A stretch of 64,000 nucleotides of DNA. It comes from Actinomycetaceae bacterium (lineage in GTDB: Bacteria > Actinomycetota > Actinomycetes > Actinomycetales > Actinomycetaceae). This document shows, piece after piece, positions 16,704 through 25,225 of this stretch. Under the pieces are notes generated by a model. That model made no database searches, was not told the DNA's origin, and saw nothing but the letters and a program-made list of their open reading frames with translations. The position numbers and the translations under genes are program-made. The stretch covers positions 78,218 to 142,217 of the forward strand of contig JAUNVP010000004.1 of assembly GCA_030537615.1 (NCBI GenBank), read 5' to 3'. Each line of letters begins with the position of its first letter. Positions within the stretch are counted from its first letter, which is position 1.

Positions 16704-17519
16704 TCACGTATCAAATGGGGTGCCAGCCTGCACGTGCCGGATCATGGTCAAGGTGGGATCCACAGCTTCTCCGAGCATCTCGATCCACCGCTCTACCCAC
16801 CGCACAACGGTCTCAGGATCGTGCCAATCCACCGCATCGAGTACCGCGTTGGTGCGATCTATCTGAGCCACCCACGGATAGGTCAGGAGGAGTGTACCCG
16901 TCGGCTCGAATCCTGACGTGACGAGAAGATGACGGATAACCACCCGCGCTACCTCGTCACAATGGCGCGTGAAAAACGGGTTGTGGTGTGCCCAGGCCAC
17001 GGCAAGTGCACACCGAACGGCGGCTGGTAAAGAGGACGACAGTAGCCGAATAAATACTTGAGTACGTGCTGGGTCTGAGGGGATCGCAACTTCGCTGCTC
17101 GATACCTGTGTTCCCACAAGGCGGGCACTGAGAAGTTTGTGAACCGAAGCGATAATGACCGGTAAGGGAGGCTCATGTTTCTTTACGGGCCGACGAGCAT
17201 TGAGCGGATTCCAGATCTGACTGATCCACAGATGAGCACGCCAGTAGTCCACGGCGAGTGCGATTCCCGGATCCGTCGTTTCCGCCCGCCCGATTGACGC
17301 CAAACGCAGATGGTTGAGATTCACTCGAGCACCGTCCAACGCAGCATCCGTATACGCCAGTTGAATATTTGTCTCCGCTCGCGCCGCTTCCCAGTTGCGT
17401 CGAAGCCCCTCAGTGAAGCGCAGATCAATGAGTGCGGGGTCAATGAGGCGGATATGCTCGTCAATAGAAGAGGCCGCTATGGCCTCGCTCAATTCGTACC
17501 AGTTTGGCTCAACGCTCAC
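16704..17519 (-). CDS. conserved actinobacterial protein, Rv3662c-like
   Basis: 271 residues, largely alpha-helical, no signal peptide or membrane helix. Family members that I recall beside the ssd-HAD pair in actinobacteria carry a similar pattern around ALDGARV and are often mislabelled oxidoreductase; a distant resemblance to Fic-type helical folds has been noted for that group, but no HPFx[D/E]GN active-site motif is present here. I therefore assign no activity. It is convergent with the HAD gene (11-base gap) and divergent from the membrane protein at 17569. Confidence 0.6.
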   Translation of the reverse strand: MSVEPNWYELSEAIAASSIDEHIRLIDPALIDLRFTEGLRRNWEAARAETNIQLAYTDAALDGARVNLNHLRLASIGRAETTDPGIALAVDYWRAHLWISQIWNPLNARRPVKKHEPPLPVIIASVHKLLSARLVGTQVSSSEVAIPSDPARTQVFIRLLSSSLPAAVRCALAVAWAHHNPFFTRHCDEVARVVIRHLLVTSGFEPTGTLLLTYPWVAQIDRTNAVLDAVDWHDPETVVRWVERWIEMLGEAVDPTLTMIRHVQAGTPFDT

Positions 17520-17556
17520 GCTCTCAGCTTACCGACATCAACGCTCTCACCGCTGT

Positions 17557-17562
17557 TACAGT
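17557..17562 (+). promoter_or_regulatory. -10 hexamer of a probable leaderless mRNA
   Basis: TACAGT ends exactly six bases before the ATG at 17569, the layout of actinobacterial leaderless transcripts. No ribosome binding site is present between them. Confidence 0.55.
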
Positions 17563-17568
17563 AGGTTC

Positions 17569-18498
17569 ATGAATGCGACGCAACGCTCACGCTTAGAGGA
17601 ACCGCAGGCTACCACGCCCTCCCATGTGACTCCAGGTCGCTCCCATCGCCGGTCCGTCGGTGAAATCGAATTCGGTCGTCGGACGCTTTTCATTGCAGCC
17701 GCACTCCTATCTCCCGTTGCTCTCGCGTTGCTCTACAACTCAGTTGGCCTGCTTCAAGCCGTCGGTGCAACGGGCACGCCGCTCGGGTCGCCGGGCGGTC
17801 AACTGGGACTATTAGTTTCAGCAATTCTCATCGCCTTGATCTCCCACTCGTCGAGATGGTCAACTATCGGTCCCGCCGCCCTCACTTTTTGGGCCGGTGC
17901 ATTCGCTGTCGTCCTCATGTATGAAACCTGGAGTTCCTCCTCCCAAAGCCCGTCTGAGATCGAAGCGTTGCTGCAGTGGTCACAGCTGCCAACCATTGTG
18001 TTCTTCATCTGTTGTGCAGCAACACTAGCGACTCGTTTTGTCCGGCGACGCCGCGAACACGGGGAACTGCGCGGTTCGCGTTCAAAGTACGAAGGTTTGA
18101 TGATTACCATTTCAGCTTTCTTGCTGTCATTCGCGATCCTCGTACTGCTGTATGCCATTGCTCCGCGAACAGTAGCTCCACTGATTATTCGCACGCCGGA
18201 GTTTATGTCCCCTCCAGGAGCTAACACGGTATTACTTGCGCCAGGAATAGCACTCATTGCATTCGTCATCACCTGGTTGGCTACCCGGTCTGTTCTGGGT
18301 GTGCAGCTTGCCGCCTGGATCGTTCTCCTGATTCCCGGTATCGTTCTCGTGCCGCTGATCACCACGCTGAGCGGGGCGATTGCCACACCGGGACAGCCTG
18401 ATTCTATTGCTCTAGCAATGACCATGCCCGTTGCCGGTGTGGTTGGTCTCGTGATCGCAGTAACGACACATGGGATCGCCCTCATGCACAAGCGCTAA
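17569..18498 (+). CDS. multi-pass membrane protein, unknown function
   Basis: 309 residues with about eight hydrophobic segments after a hydrophilic N-terminus of about 30 residues: RTLFIAAALLSPVALALL, LLVSAILIALI, AALTFWAGAFAVVLM, IVFFICCAATLA, ISAFLLSFAILVLLY, VLLAPGIALIAFVI, WIVLLIPGIVLVPL and a final one. No transporter motif is recognised. A longer upstream frame (from 17395) overlaps the divergent gene and lacks support. It precedes another membrane protein and an alpha/beta hydrolase on the same strand, so the three may be one transcript. Confidence 0.6.
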   Translation: MNATQRSRLEEPQATTPSHVTPGRSHRRSVGEIEFGRRTLFIAAALLSPVALALLYNSVGLLQAVGATGTPLGSPGGQLGLLVSAILIALISHSSRWSTIGPAALTFWAGAFAVVLMYETWSSSSQSPSEIEALLQWSQLPTIVFFICCAATLATRFVRRRREHGELRGSRSKYEGLMITISAFLLSFAILVLLYAIAPRTVAPLIIRTPEFMSPPGANTVLLAPGIALIAFVITWLATRSVLGVQLAAWIVLLIPGIVLVPLITTLSGAIATPGQPDSIALAMTMPVAGVVGLVIAVTTHGIALMHKR

Positions 18499-18598
18499 AG
18501 CAACCGGATTCACAGGTCTCAATCCAGACGCAACCGGCCCGGTAACGCGACTTCAATCGCGGTTCCGGTTACCGTTAGGATTAAATGAGGAGGTTCAT

Positions 18599-19876
18599 AT
18601 GGTAGAACGAAATTTTGACGATACTGAGGGATCACGGGCGGACGAATCACAGTCCCCCGCGTGGGTGCCTGAAGAACACAACAGTACTGAGAACCACACG
18701 GATCTCGTTCAACCGACACCGAACGAATTCGATCCCCATCGAGACGATGAACAGGATCGAGAATCGCGCGAAGAATCAGACGGGTTGAGCTTCTCCGACG
18801 ATGAAGTGAATCCGTTTGACTCAACTGACAATACCTCGGACATTATCGGCAATACTCCCGCCTCAGACGATCCCGATTTGACGCAAAACGACGAAAGCGA
18901 TGCCCGCGTTGAGCCAACCGGCATGCCGTTCTACACCGAGCCTCACGCAACCGAGCACGATATTCCTCACGATGTACTTGAGCGTCGTGAACAACCCGAA
19001 GAGAATTATCAACCACGCCGAGAATACGATCTTTCCCGACTCGATCCAAGCACTCCGTCCGAGCCGGACGAAACGCGGATCGATCCCCTCGATCCGCGTG
19101 ATGAGAATCCGGAAGAAACTGTCGTTGCAACCACGGTTGGCGCCGGTTTAGCGGGAGCTCCCGGCCCGGTGGCGTCCCTCGATGAAGACGACGTCGAGTC
19201 CACCACGATTCGTCGGCAATCGCTTCTCAACCGAGAAGAAGGAGTTGAGAATGCCGAAGTTAGCGCTTCATGGCGTCCGCGAGAATCTCCGACGGAACAG
19301 GAAGTGGACTCAGCGATCCTTGATGAGGCTACCGTCGTCCCCGATCTCCCTTCCCACGCTGCCCCGAGAGTCTGGTCGTTTTTCCTCACCCTCCTCGCAA
19401 TTCCTATTGCCTGGTATTTGCTCTCCGACGCGGCAGCACGTCTGACGCTCGCCACGGGCAATCCGATGGTGACTGGGGTAATCAATCCGGCAGCGCTCAT
19501 CGAGCTGGGAGGCGGCCTCATCGTCGCTATCATTCTCATTGCGCTTGCCGCTCGCTCATCGCTCGGCGCTATCATTTTTGGTTTCCTTACAGCCGTTGGC
19601 GGCGCATTTTTCCTTGCCGTACCGAAACTGACCGAGCAATACTTGGAGCCGGTCAACAATTGGCTCATTTCGTGGAATGATTTCGGCGCGAATGTCGCTC
19701 ACCACCTCATGTGGACCGGTTATACCGGGGTGATCTTCATTTCCGGACTGCTCCTGTTCGTTTTTGGCATCGTCACAAAGACAGCTCGCCGAGCCGGCCG
19801 CAAGGAAGAGGAAATCCGCACTCAGATTGAGCGCATGGCACCGGGGACCTTGAAGAAGAAGGGTCGCCGGAAGTAG
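18599..19876 (+). CDS. membrane protein with long acidic N-terminal region
   Basis: 425 residues. Residues 1 to about 255 are hydrophilic, very rich in Asp, Glu, Ser and Pro, and probably disordered in the cytoplasm; about four membrane helices follow (VWSFFLTLLAIPIAWYLL, LIVAIILIALAARS, IIFGFLTAVGGAFFLAV, GVIFISGLLLFVFGIV), then a basic tail. AGGAGG stands five to six bases before the ATG. No domain recognised. Its stop TAG shares a base with the GTG start of the following alpha/beta hydrolase, so the two are translationally coupled. Confidence 0.65.
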   Translation: MVERNFDDTEGSRADESQSPAWVPEEHNSTENHTDLVQPTPNEFDPHRDDEQDRESREESDGLSFSDDEVNPFDSTDNTSDIIGNTPASDDPDLTQNDESDARVEPTGMPFYTEPHATEHDIPHDVLERREQPEENYQPRREYDLSRLDPSTPSEPDETRIDPLDPRDENPEETVVATTVGAGLAGAPGPVASLDEDDVESTTIRRQSLLNREEGVENAEVSASWRPRESPTEQEVDSAILDEATVVPDLPSHAAPRVWSFFLTLLAIPIAWYLLSDAAARLTLATGNPMVTGVINPAALIELGGGLIVAIILIALAARSSLGAIIFGFLTAVGGAFFLAVPKLTEQYLEPVNNWLISWNDFGANVAHHLMWTGYTGVIFISGLLLFVFGIVTKTARRAGRKEEEIRTQIERMAPGTLKKKGRRK

Positions 19877-20814
19877 TGAAGGGGTCAAAGTTTTCCCGCC
19901 GGCCAGCGGTATCGAATACTGCTGGCCGGTCACTTTTACTCCCCGACGGCGAGTGGGAACATGACACGATCAATGCCGCAGGAGTGAATTTCCACGTCGC
20001 TCAGTGCGGTCCAGCCGACGGTGAACCGATCGTCCTCCTCCACTCCTATCCGCGTACCTGGTACTCGTGGCGGCACACTCTCGTCGCACTCGGCAAAGCC
20101 GGTTACCGCGCATCCGCGATGGATTTGCGGGGATTCGGCACGTCGGACCTGCAACCCTACGGTCAGGATCCACTTCGCATGTCAGCAGACATCGCCGCCG
20201 TCATTAACGCAATGGGAGCCTGCCGTGCCCACGTCGTTGGAGCAGGTCTGGGCGGGAAACTCGGTTGGATTCTTGCGGCAACGCATATCGAGGTAGTTTC
20301 CAGCCTCGTCACCGTCTGCGCGCCACATCCTCTGTCATTGCACGGGTCGTGGCCGTCGCCGTTCTCTCCGGCAGGACGCACCGTCGCGGCCACACGGCTT
20401 CCGTGGTACAACATCCGCGCACTGAGAAGCGGAAATCTCATCGAAAAAACAACCTCCGCGTGGACCTACTCCCCCAACCTCGATGCCGTACGTGCGGACC
20501 ATCCGGTTTACGAATATGCGTTCTCTCGGCCGTACGCTGCACGGCTCGCTCTCGAAGCCACGATTCGGGCAAACGCTTTGACCGCCAAAACCCGCAAACG
20601 CATTGACACAGTTATTGAATGTCCGGTTACGACCATCATCGGTCAGAACGACCCCCTTCGACCTCCTGCTGCTTTTATGCGCGACCAGCAGTGGGTATTT
20701 CCGCCGATTACCTCCCACCTCATACCAGGGTGTGGACATTTCGCTACCGAAGAAGCACCGGATGTCGTCACCGATCACGTCCTCAACCACCTGCGAGATT
20801 ACGCGCGCTCGTAA
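19876..20814 (+). CDS. alpha/beta-hydrolase fold protein lacking the usual nucleophile
   Basis: 312-residue alpha/beta hydrolase resembling epoxide hydrolases and haloalkane dehalogenases: LLHSYPRTWYSWR (oxyanion HG-type loop), MDLRGFGTSD, a late Asp in IIGQNDPL, and the catalytic His in GCGHFATEEAP. The nucleophile elbow reads VGAGLGG, so the position normally Ser or Asp (GxSxG or GHDWG) is glycine. It may be a non-catalytic relative, or use another residue. It sits next to nth, as do related hydrolases (EphE region) in mycobacteria. GTG start, coupled to the upstream gene by TAGTG. Confidence 0.75.
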   Translation: MKGSKFSRRPAVSNTAGRSLLLPDGEWEHDTINAAGVNFHVAQCGPADGEPIVLLHSYPRTWYSWRHTLVALGKAGYRASAMDLRGFGTSDLQPYGQDPLRMSADIAAVINAMGACRAHVVGAGLGGKLGWILAATHIEVVSSLVTVCAPHPLSLHGSWPSPFSPAGRTVAATRLPWYNIRALRSGNLIEKTTSAWTYSPNLDAVRADHPVYEYAFSRPYAARLALEATIRANALTAKTRKRIDTVIECPVTTIIGQNDPLRPPAAFMRDQQWVFPPITSHLIPGCGHFATEEAPDVVTDHVLNHLRDYARS

Positions 20815-20817
20815 CGA

Positions 20818-21441
20818 TTACACCTTGGCCGATGGGCATAGGTCACTCAGGGCACAGACCCCACATTCGGGTGAGCGCGAGTGGCACACGCGGCGACCGT
20901 GTTCAATCAAACGATGACACAGGATCGTCCAGTCCACGTCGGGTAACTGCCGCGCAATATCCTTCTCGATGGCCAACGGCGTTTTGCCCGTCGACCACCC
21001 CAACCGACGCGCCAGGCGGCCCACGTGGGTGTCGACCGTAATAGCTGGAATACCAAACGCGTTCCCAAGCACGACGTGGGCAGTTTTACGCCCTACTCCG
21101 GGGAGTTTTTCCAAGGATTCTCGCTCACCGGGGACGTGCCCATCATGATCTGCAACGAGAGCTTCGGCCAGTCCTTTGAGTTGTTTACTCCGTCGGTTTT
21201 GGAAACCGAGCGGACGCACGATATCGGCGATATCCGTCGTCTGAGCAGCGGCCATTGCCCACGCATCCGGATAGGTTGTGAACAACATGGGAGTCACTGT
21301 ATTGACACGCTCATCCGTAGTCTGAGCGGATAGAACGGTTGCGACCAAGAGCTCGAACGGACCGTCATGATTGAGTGCGCAGTGTGCATCCGGATACAGA
21401 TATTCAAGCTCCTTTGCCACAGCATGCGGCTGATCCATCAA
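20818..21441 (-). CDS. nth: endonuclease III
   Basis: Bifunctional DNA glycosylase/AP lyase of base excision repair for oxidised pyrimidines. The helix-hairpin-helix LPGVGRKTA contains the catalytic lysine, VDTHVGR the catalytic aspartate, and the C-terminal CHSRSPECGVCALSDLC gives the CX6CX2CX5C set for a [4Fe-4S] cluster. 207 residues, the normal length. ATG at 21441 or the next codon. It converges with the alpha/beta hydrolase, three bases apart. Confidence 0.96.
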   Translation of the reverse strand: MMDQPHAVAKELEYLYPDAHCALNHDGPFELLVATVLSAQTTDERVNTVTPMLFTTYPDAWAMAAAQTTDIADIVRPLGFQNRRSKQLKGLAEALVADHDGHVPGERESLEKLPGVGRKTAHVVLGNAFGIPAITVDTHVGRLARRLGWSTGKTPLAIEKDIARQLPDVDWTILCHRLIEHGRRVCHSRSPECGVCALSDLCPSAKV

Positions 21442-21627
21442 CTGCTCCCTGCCTCCCCTCTACGTCACTGAATCGATGAAAGTTACGCTAAATCCTCATT
21501 GCGCATGATAAAACAGATAAGCTGGTGAACGAAGTCACAAGTTCATCTGGTGACAAGGCTACTAGAGCGGAGCTCCGCTCTCGAAGATGTATCCGTACCC
21601 GCCGACCGGCGGAGAATGAAGGTGACC

Positions 21628-22305
21628 GTGGAAGGCAACTACATAAGCCAGGTTCCCCTATTTGAGGGACTTGATGAAGAGCAGCAGCGATCATTGCGCG
21701 CCAAAATGGGACAGACAACCCTGCGTCGTGGTGAAGTCCTTTTCGAAGAGGGGGATCAAGGTAACCGCCTTTACATCATCACCGAAGGGAAGGTAAAGCT
21801 CGGTCATACCTCGATGGACGGCCGAGAGAATCTTCTCGCTGTGCTTGGCCCCGGTGAGATTATCGGTGAGCTCACTCTATTTGATCCGGGCCCGCGTTCG
21901 ACGACGGCTACCGCTGTTTCTCCAGTGACACTGCTCCATCTCGATCACGTCGATCTAGTCGGAATACTCGATACCAATCCCACCATGGGCAAGCACATGT
22001 TGCGCGCACTCGCACGCCGATTGCGCCGTACGAATGAGTCCTTGGCTGACCTGGTATTTTCCGACGTTCCCGGCCGCGTAGCAAAGGCACTGCTCGACCT
22101 CGCGGATCGTTTCGGTACTCCCACAGAAGACGGAGTTCACGTTCCCCACGACTTGACGCAAGAAGAACTTGCGCAACTCGTTGGGGCATCTCGCGAAACC
22201 GTCAACAAATCCCTCGCCGACTTCGTGTCGCGCGGGTGGATCCAGCTCGAAGGGAGAGCAGTGACCCTGCTCGACCTCGATCGCCTAGCTCGCCGTGCGC
22301 GCTAG
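21628..22305 (+). CDS. crp: cAMP receptor protein, Crp/GlxR family
   Basis: Global transcriptional regulator, 225 residues, closely matching actinobacterial Crp (Rv3676) and GlxR. The cyclic-nucleotide domain contains GDQGNRLYIITEGKVKLG and GPGEIIGELTLFDPGPRST (the phosphate-binding cassette with Arg-Ser-Thr), and the C-terminal helix-turn-helix is LTQEELAQLVGASRETVNKSL. I chose GTG at 21628 because GAAGG lies five bases upstream and homologues begin there; ATG at 21616 and a frame to 21550 are longer alternatives. Followed by an intrinsic terminator. A candidate Crp site lies upstream of the nearby ponA2. Confidence 0.95.
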   Translation: MEGNYISQVPLFEGLDEEQQRSLRAKMGQTTLRRGEVLFEEGDQGNRLYIITEGKVKLGHTSMDGRENLLAVLGPGEIIGELTLFDPGPRSTTATAVSPVTLLHLDHVDLVGILDTNPTMGKHMLRALARRLRRTNESLADLVFSDVPGRVAKALLDLADRFGTPTEDGVHVPHDLTQEELAQLVGASRETVNKSLADFVSRGWIQLEGRAVTLLDLDRLARRAR

Positions 22306-22319
22306 CGAATAGAAAGGAG

Positions 22320-22348
22320 GGGGGCTCACACTGGCGTGAGCCCCCTTT
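22320..22348. terminator. terminator between crp and the DUF4177 gene
   Basis: GGGGGCTCAC (22320-22329) pairs with GTGAGCCCCC (22336-22345) around a six-base loop, followed by TTT on the plus strand. It stands between two convergent genes and probably serves both. Confidence 0.8.
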
Positions 22349-22363
22349 CCTATGTTGTATCTA

Positions 22364-22522
22364 CTACGCGATTGGTCGCTTGAGGTAGGCAACGAGGTTT
22401 TCCGGATTTTGTGCCGACGGCACAACCTGGACGAGTTCCCATCCGTCTTCGCCCCACTGGTCAAGAATCGCTTTTGTCGCGTGTATCAGCAACGGTACCG
22501 TTGCGTATTCCCATTTCTGCAT
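22364..22522 (-). CDS. DUF4177-type small protein
   Basis: 52-residue protein that starts MQKWEYATVPLL and continues WGEDGWELVQVV, then VAYLKRP: the layout of actinobacterial DUF4177-type proteins that follow whiB and crp loci. Function unknown. An AGGA lies nine bases before the ATG. It is flanked by hairpins on both sides (22320 and 22543), so it can be transcribed separately from whiB. Confidence 0.85.
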   Translation of the reverse strand: MQKWEYATVPLLIHATKAILDQWGEDGWELVQVVPSAQNPENLVAYLKRPIA

Positions 22523-22542
22523 GTCTTCATCCTAAACAAAGA

Positions 22543-22567
22543 CGGCGCCCCCCATGCGAGGGCGCCG
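22543..22567 (-). terminator. terminator after whiB
   Basis: CGGCGCCC (22543-22550) pairs with GGGCGCCG (22560-22567) with a nine-base loop. Read on the minus strand it is followed by TCTTTGTTT, so it ends the whiB transcript. Confidence 0.75.
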
Positions 22568-22578
22568 GTCGATTACGG

Positions 22579-22920
22579 CTAGTTGCGCACGCGCGCAAGT
22601 ACCCGCGGGATCTTTGGCGTGCGGAGTTCCTCAGCGAGCGGATCTTCAGATTCGAGAATCCATTCCCGCCAGTCAGTTACGTCCGTGTAATGTCGCAACA
22701 TGGCGCGCCGTTCCCGTTCGGTCAAGCCACCCCACACTCCGAAATTTGCTTCGGATTGCAGAGCGTCAGCCAAACACTCTAAACGGACCTCGCATGCGAG
22801 ACATCGGGAACGCACCTGCCGCTGAGCGGCCCCCTGCACAAAGAGTGCATCGGGAGACTCAGTAGCGCATAGCGCCTTCGCCGCCCAACTTTGATCCTTA
22901 TCGGTGCATCCGTAGGTCAT
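22579..22920 (-). CDS. WhiB-family iron-sulfur regulator (WhiB4-like by position)
   Basis: 113-residue WhiB-family redox- or NO-sensing transcription factor. Cluster ligands are C18, C40, C43 and C49 (spacing 21-2-5), followed by the turn GVWGGLTERERRA; an extra cysteine sits at position 5. The C-terminal region is only weakly basic (TPKIPRVLARVRN). Position next to ponA2, divergently, matches Rv3681c (whiB4), so that is the likely orthologue. ATG at 22920 has GGGG five bases upstream; a GTG at 22926 is possible. A palindrome at 22941 and a Crp-like site at 22965 lie in its promoter region. Confidence 0.92.
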   Translation of the reverse strand: MTYGCTDKDQSWAAKALCATESPDALFVQGAAQRQVRSRCLACEVRLECLADALQSEANFGVWGGLTERERRAMLRHYTDVTDWREWILESEDPLAEELRTPKIPRVLARVRN

Positions 22921-22940
22921 AATCACCCCATTGGTTCAAC

Positions 22941-22957
22941 AAGGTATGTAATACCTT
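22941..22957. promoter_or_regulatory. perfect 7-3-7 palindrome in the whiB leader
   Basis: AAGGTAT-GTA-ATACCTT is a perfect inverted repeat 21 bases upstream of the whiB start codon. It could be an operator. The bound protein is unknown. Confidence 0.45.
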
Positions 22958-22964
22958 TATCAAG

Positions 22965-22980
22965 TGTGACCATACACACA
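22965..22980. promoter_or_regulatory. candidate Crp/GlxR site between whiB and ponA2
   Basis: TGTGACCATACACACA matches the Crp/GlxR consensus TGTGA-N6-TCACA at nine of ten fixed positions. The crp gene lies only 700 bases away. It may control whiB, ponA2 or both. Confidence 0.5.
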
Positions 22981-23083
22981 TTTGATCAAATTTTCCAACC
23001 CGATTATTTCCAGAGACTATCAAGGTCGAGAAATGAGACGGCAAATAACATGAACCACCTGCACTATTGAGGCACATTCGTCG

Positions 23084-23089
23084 TAGGCT
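23084..23089 (+). promoter_or_regulatory. -10 hexamer of a probable leaderless ponA2 mRNA
   Basis: TAGGCT ends six bases before the ponA2 ATG at 23096 and no ribosome binding site is visible, as expected of a leaderless transcript. Confidence 0.45.
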
Positions 23090-23095
23090 TAGAGC

Positions 23096-25216
23096 ATGCC
23101 AAAGGTTAATCCACGTTCAGTCGGTAAAGGTCAGTTTCTGACACTCATCGGGACGTTCCTCGTTGCGAGCGTCCTCGCCGGAATCCTCCTAGCGGGGCTA
23201 GTTGTACCCGCCGCTGGAATTGCCGGTATCGGAGTGAAGGCTGCGCCTCGCGTTTTTGACACTCTGCCAACTGATTTCGACATGCTCGCGCCTTCCGAGG
23301 CATCGACGATCACGGCATCAGATGGCACCGAGTTAGCCAAGTTTTACGCTGAGAACCGAATCGTCGTGCCTCTCGAAGAGATTTCTGAGAACCTCCAGAA
23401 TGCGATTCTGGCCGTCGAAGACAAGCGATTTTACGAACATAAGGGGATTGACCCAGAAGGCATGGCCCGCGCTGCAATTCACAATCTCAATAGCGATGCC
23501 ACTCAAGGTGGCTCTACGCTGACCCAACAGTTCGTCAAAAATACCCTGCTTGAAACCGGGCTACAAAAGGGGGATCAAGACCTGATTGAGTCGGCTACCG
23601 AGCAGACGATTCCCCGTAAACTACGCGAAGCCCGTTATGCCCTCGCCCTCGAACAGAAGATGTCCAAAGATGAGATTCTCGCCGGGTATTTGAACCTCGC
23701 CCCATTTGGAACCAATGTCTACGGAGCGGAGGCGGCTTCTCAGCTGTATTTCTCTCACTCGGCCGCAGAAATGAGTGTCGCCGAAGGTGCTTTGCTCGCC
23801 GGCATCGTCAAATCGCCAGCCGCTTACGATCCGATATACAACCCCGAAACGGCTCAGGAGCGCCGTGACACTGTGCTCGGCACAATGCTCGCTCAGAAGA
23901 AAATCACCCAAGAAGAATTTGACGAGGCAATCGCCCTCAGTGTTGAGGATATGCTCTCAGTTACCAATCCTGTGCAAGGCTGTGCGGGAGCAGGAAATGC
24001 TGCCTACTTCTGCGACTACGTTGTTGCGAGCCTCATGCAGTCCGAAGAATTCGGGAAGGACGAAACTGAGCGGAAGCAGAAACTTCTGCGCGGCGGCCTC
24101 ACCATTCGAACGACGCTTGACTCGACGTTGCAAGACTACGCGTACGATGCCGTCATCACTCGCATTCCAGTCGACGATCCCTCCGGAGCCAATAGCGCAA
24201 TTGTGGCGCGAGACCCCCGCAACGGGCAGATCCTAGCCATGGCGCAGAACACCCGGTACGGCATTCCAACCGAGTCTGATCCGCAAGCTACACAGACTTC
24301 GTTCAATGTTGATACCGCCCACGGCGGCGGTGACGGCTTCCAGGGTGGTTCAGCACTCAAGCCGTTTACCCTCCTGCAGTGGTTTAAGGAGGGGCACACC
24401 GCGTGGGAGAGAGTCGCCGACCGGTCACCGCAGTTTAGCCGACATGAGTGGAACATTCCGTGTAATCCCGGATATGCCGACGACTGGAAGGTCGGAGAAG
24501 CGACCCGGCACGACGGATCATTCAACATTCTGCAAGCCACTGAGTATTCGGTCAACCGCGCCTTCGCCGACATGGCGACGAAAGTCAACCTATGCGGAAT
24601 CTTTGACGGAATGCAGGCCCTGGGAATCGAACAACCGAACGGTGACCCAATCTTGCCACGCCCTTCACACATTATCGGCGCGCACGTCACTCCCCTGGTT
24701 ATGGCCGGAGCCTACGGCGCTTTCGCCAACGAGGGAACCTTCTGTGAGCCAATGTCCGTGCTCAGCATCTCCGACCGGGACGGCAACGTTATTCACGAGT
24801 TCGAGCCGTCCTGCCACCAAGCCGTTGATCGGGATGCCGCGATGAAGGTGACGGCCGTACTCCGTCGAAACGCTGAATCCGGAATGTACAGCCACACTCG
24901 TATTGGACGTCCCGCTATTGCCAAGACCGGCACGACCGACTACAACGCGAACTTGTGGATGGTTGGTGGCACCCCGCAGGTCATCGCGGCAGCGTGGTCT
25001 GGGTTTGCCCACGCGTCCACGACCTCAATGAACTACCAGACGATCAACGGAACGTACTACGGCATTCTTTACGGTGGAACGTTCTCTGGCCCCATGTGGT
25101 CACAGTTCATGCGCAATGCAATGTCCGATTACTCAGTCGAGAGTTTCAGCGAGGGGAATCTGGGCTCGGCTCCACCTCCACCGGCCCCTGTCTCGGATGA
25201 CGAAGACGACGATTAG
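23096..25216 (+). CDS. ponA2: bifunctional class A penicillin-binding protein (PonA2-like)
   Basis: Peptidoglycan glycosyltransferase/transpeptidase, 706 residues, with one N-terminal membrane anchor (about 13-45). The GT51 domain shows AILAVEDKRFYEHKG (catalytic E108) and GGSTLTQQFVKN. The transpeptidase has SxxK at S419 (GGSALKPF), SVN at S485 and KTGT at K610. There is no PASTA domain; the C-terminus ends in a short Pro and Asp-rich tail. The order whiB-ponA2-metallophosphoesterase equals Rv3681c-Rv3683. Two cysteines in NPVQGCAGAGN and YFCDYV could form a disulfide outside the membrane. Confidence 0.95.
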   Translation: MPKVNPRSVGKGQFLTLIGTFLVASVLAGILLAGLVVPAAGIAGIGVKAAPRVFDTLPTDFDMLAPSEASTITASDGTELAKFYAENRIVVPLEEISENLQNAILAVEDKRFYEHKGIDPEGMARAAIHNLNSDATQGGSTLTQQFVKNTLLETGLQKGDQDLIESATEQTIPRKLREARYALALEQKMSKDEILAGYLNLAPFGTNVYGAEAASQLYFSHSAAEMSVAEGALLAGIVKSPAAYDPIYNPETAQERRDTVLGTMLAQKKITQEEFDEAIALSVEDMLSVTNPVQGCAGAGNAAYFCDYVVASLMQSEEFGKDETERKQKLLRGGLTIRTTLDSTLQDYAYDAVITRIPVDDPSGANSAIVARDPRNGQILAMAQNTRYGIPTESDPQATQTSFNVDTAHGGGDGFQGGSALKPFTLLQWFKEGHTAWERVADRSPQFSRHEWNIPCNPGYADDWKVGEATRHDGSFNILQATEYSVNRAFADMATKVNLCGIFDGMQALGIEQPNGDPILPRPSHIIGAHVTPLVMAGAYGAFANEGTFCEPMSVLSISDRDGNVIHEFEPSCHQAVDRDAAMKVTAVLRRNAESGMYSHTRIGRPAIAKTGTTDYNANLWMVGGTPQVIAAAWSGFAHASTTSMNYQTINGTYYGILYGGTFSGPMWSQFMRNAMSDYSVESFSEGNLGSAPPPPAPVSDDEDDD

Positions 25217-25225
25217 GAGCTCGTA

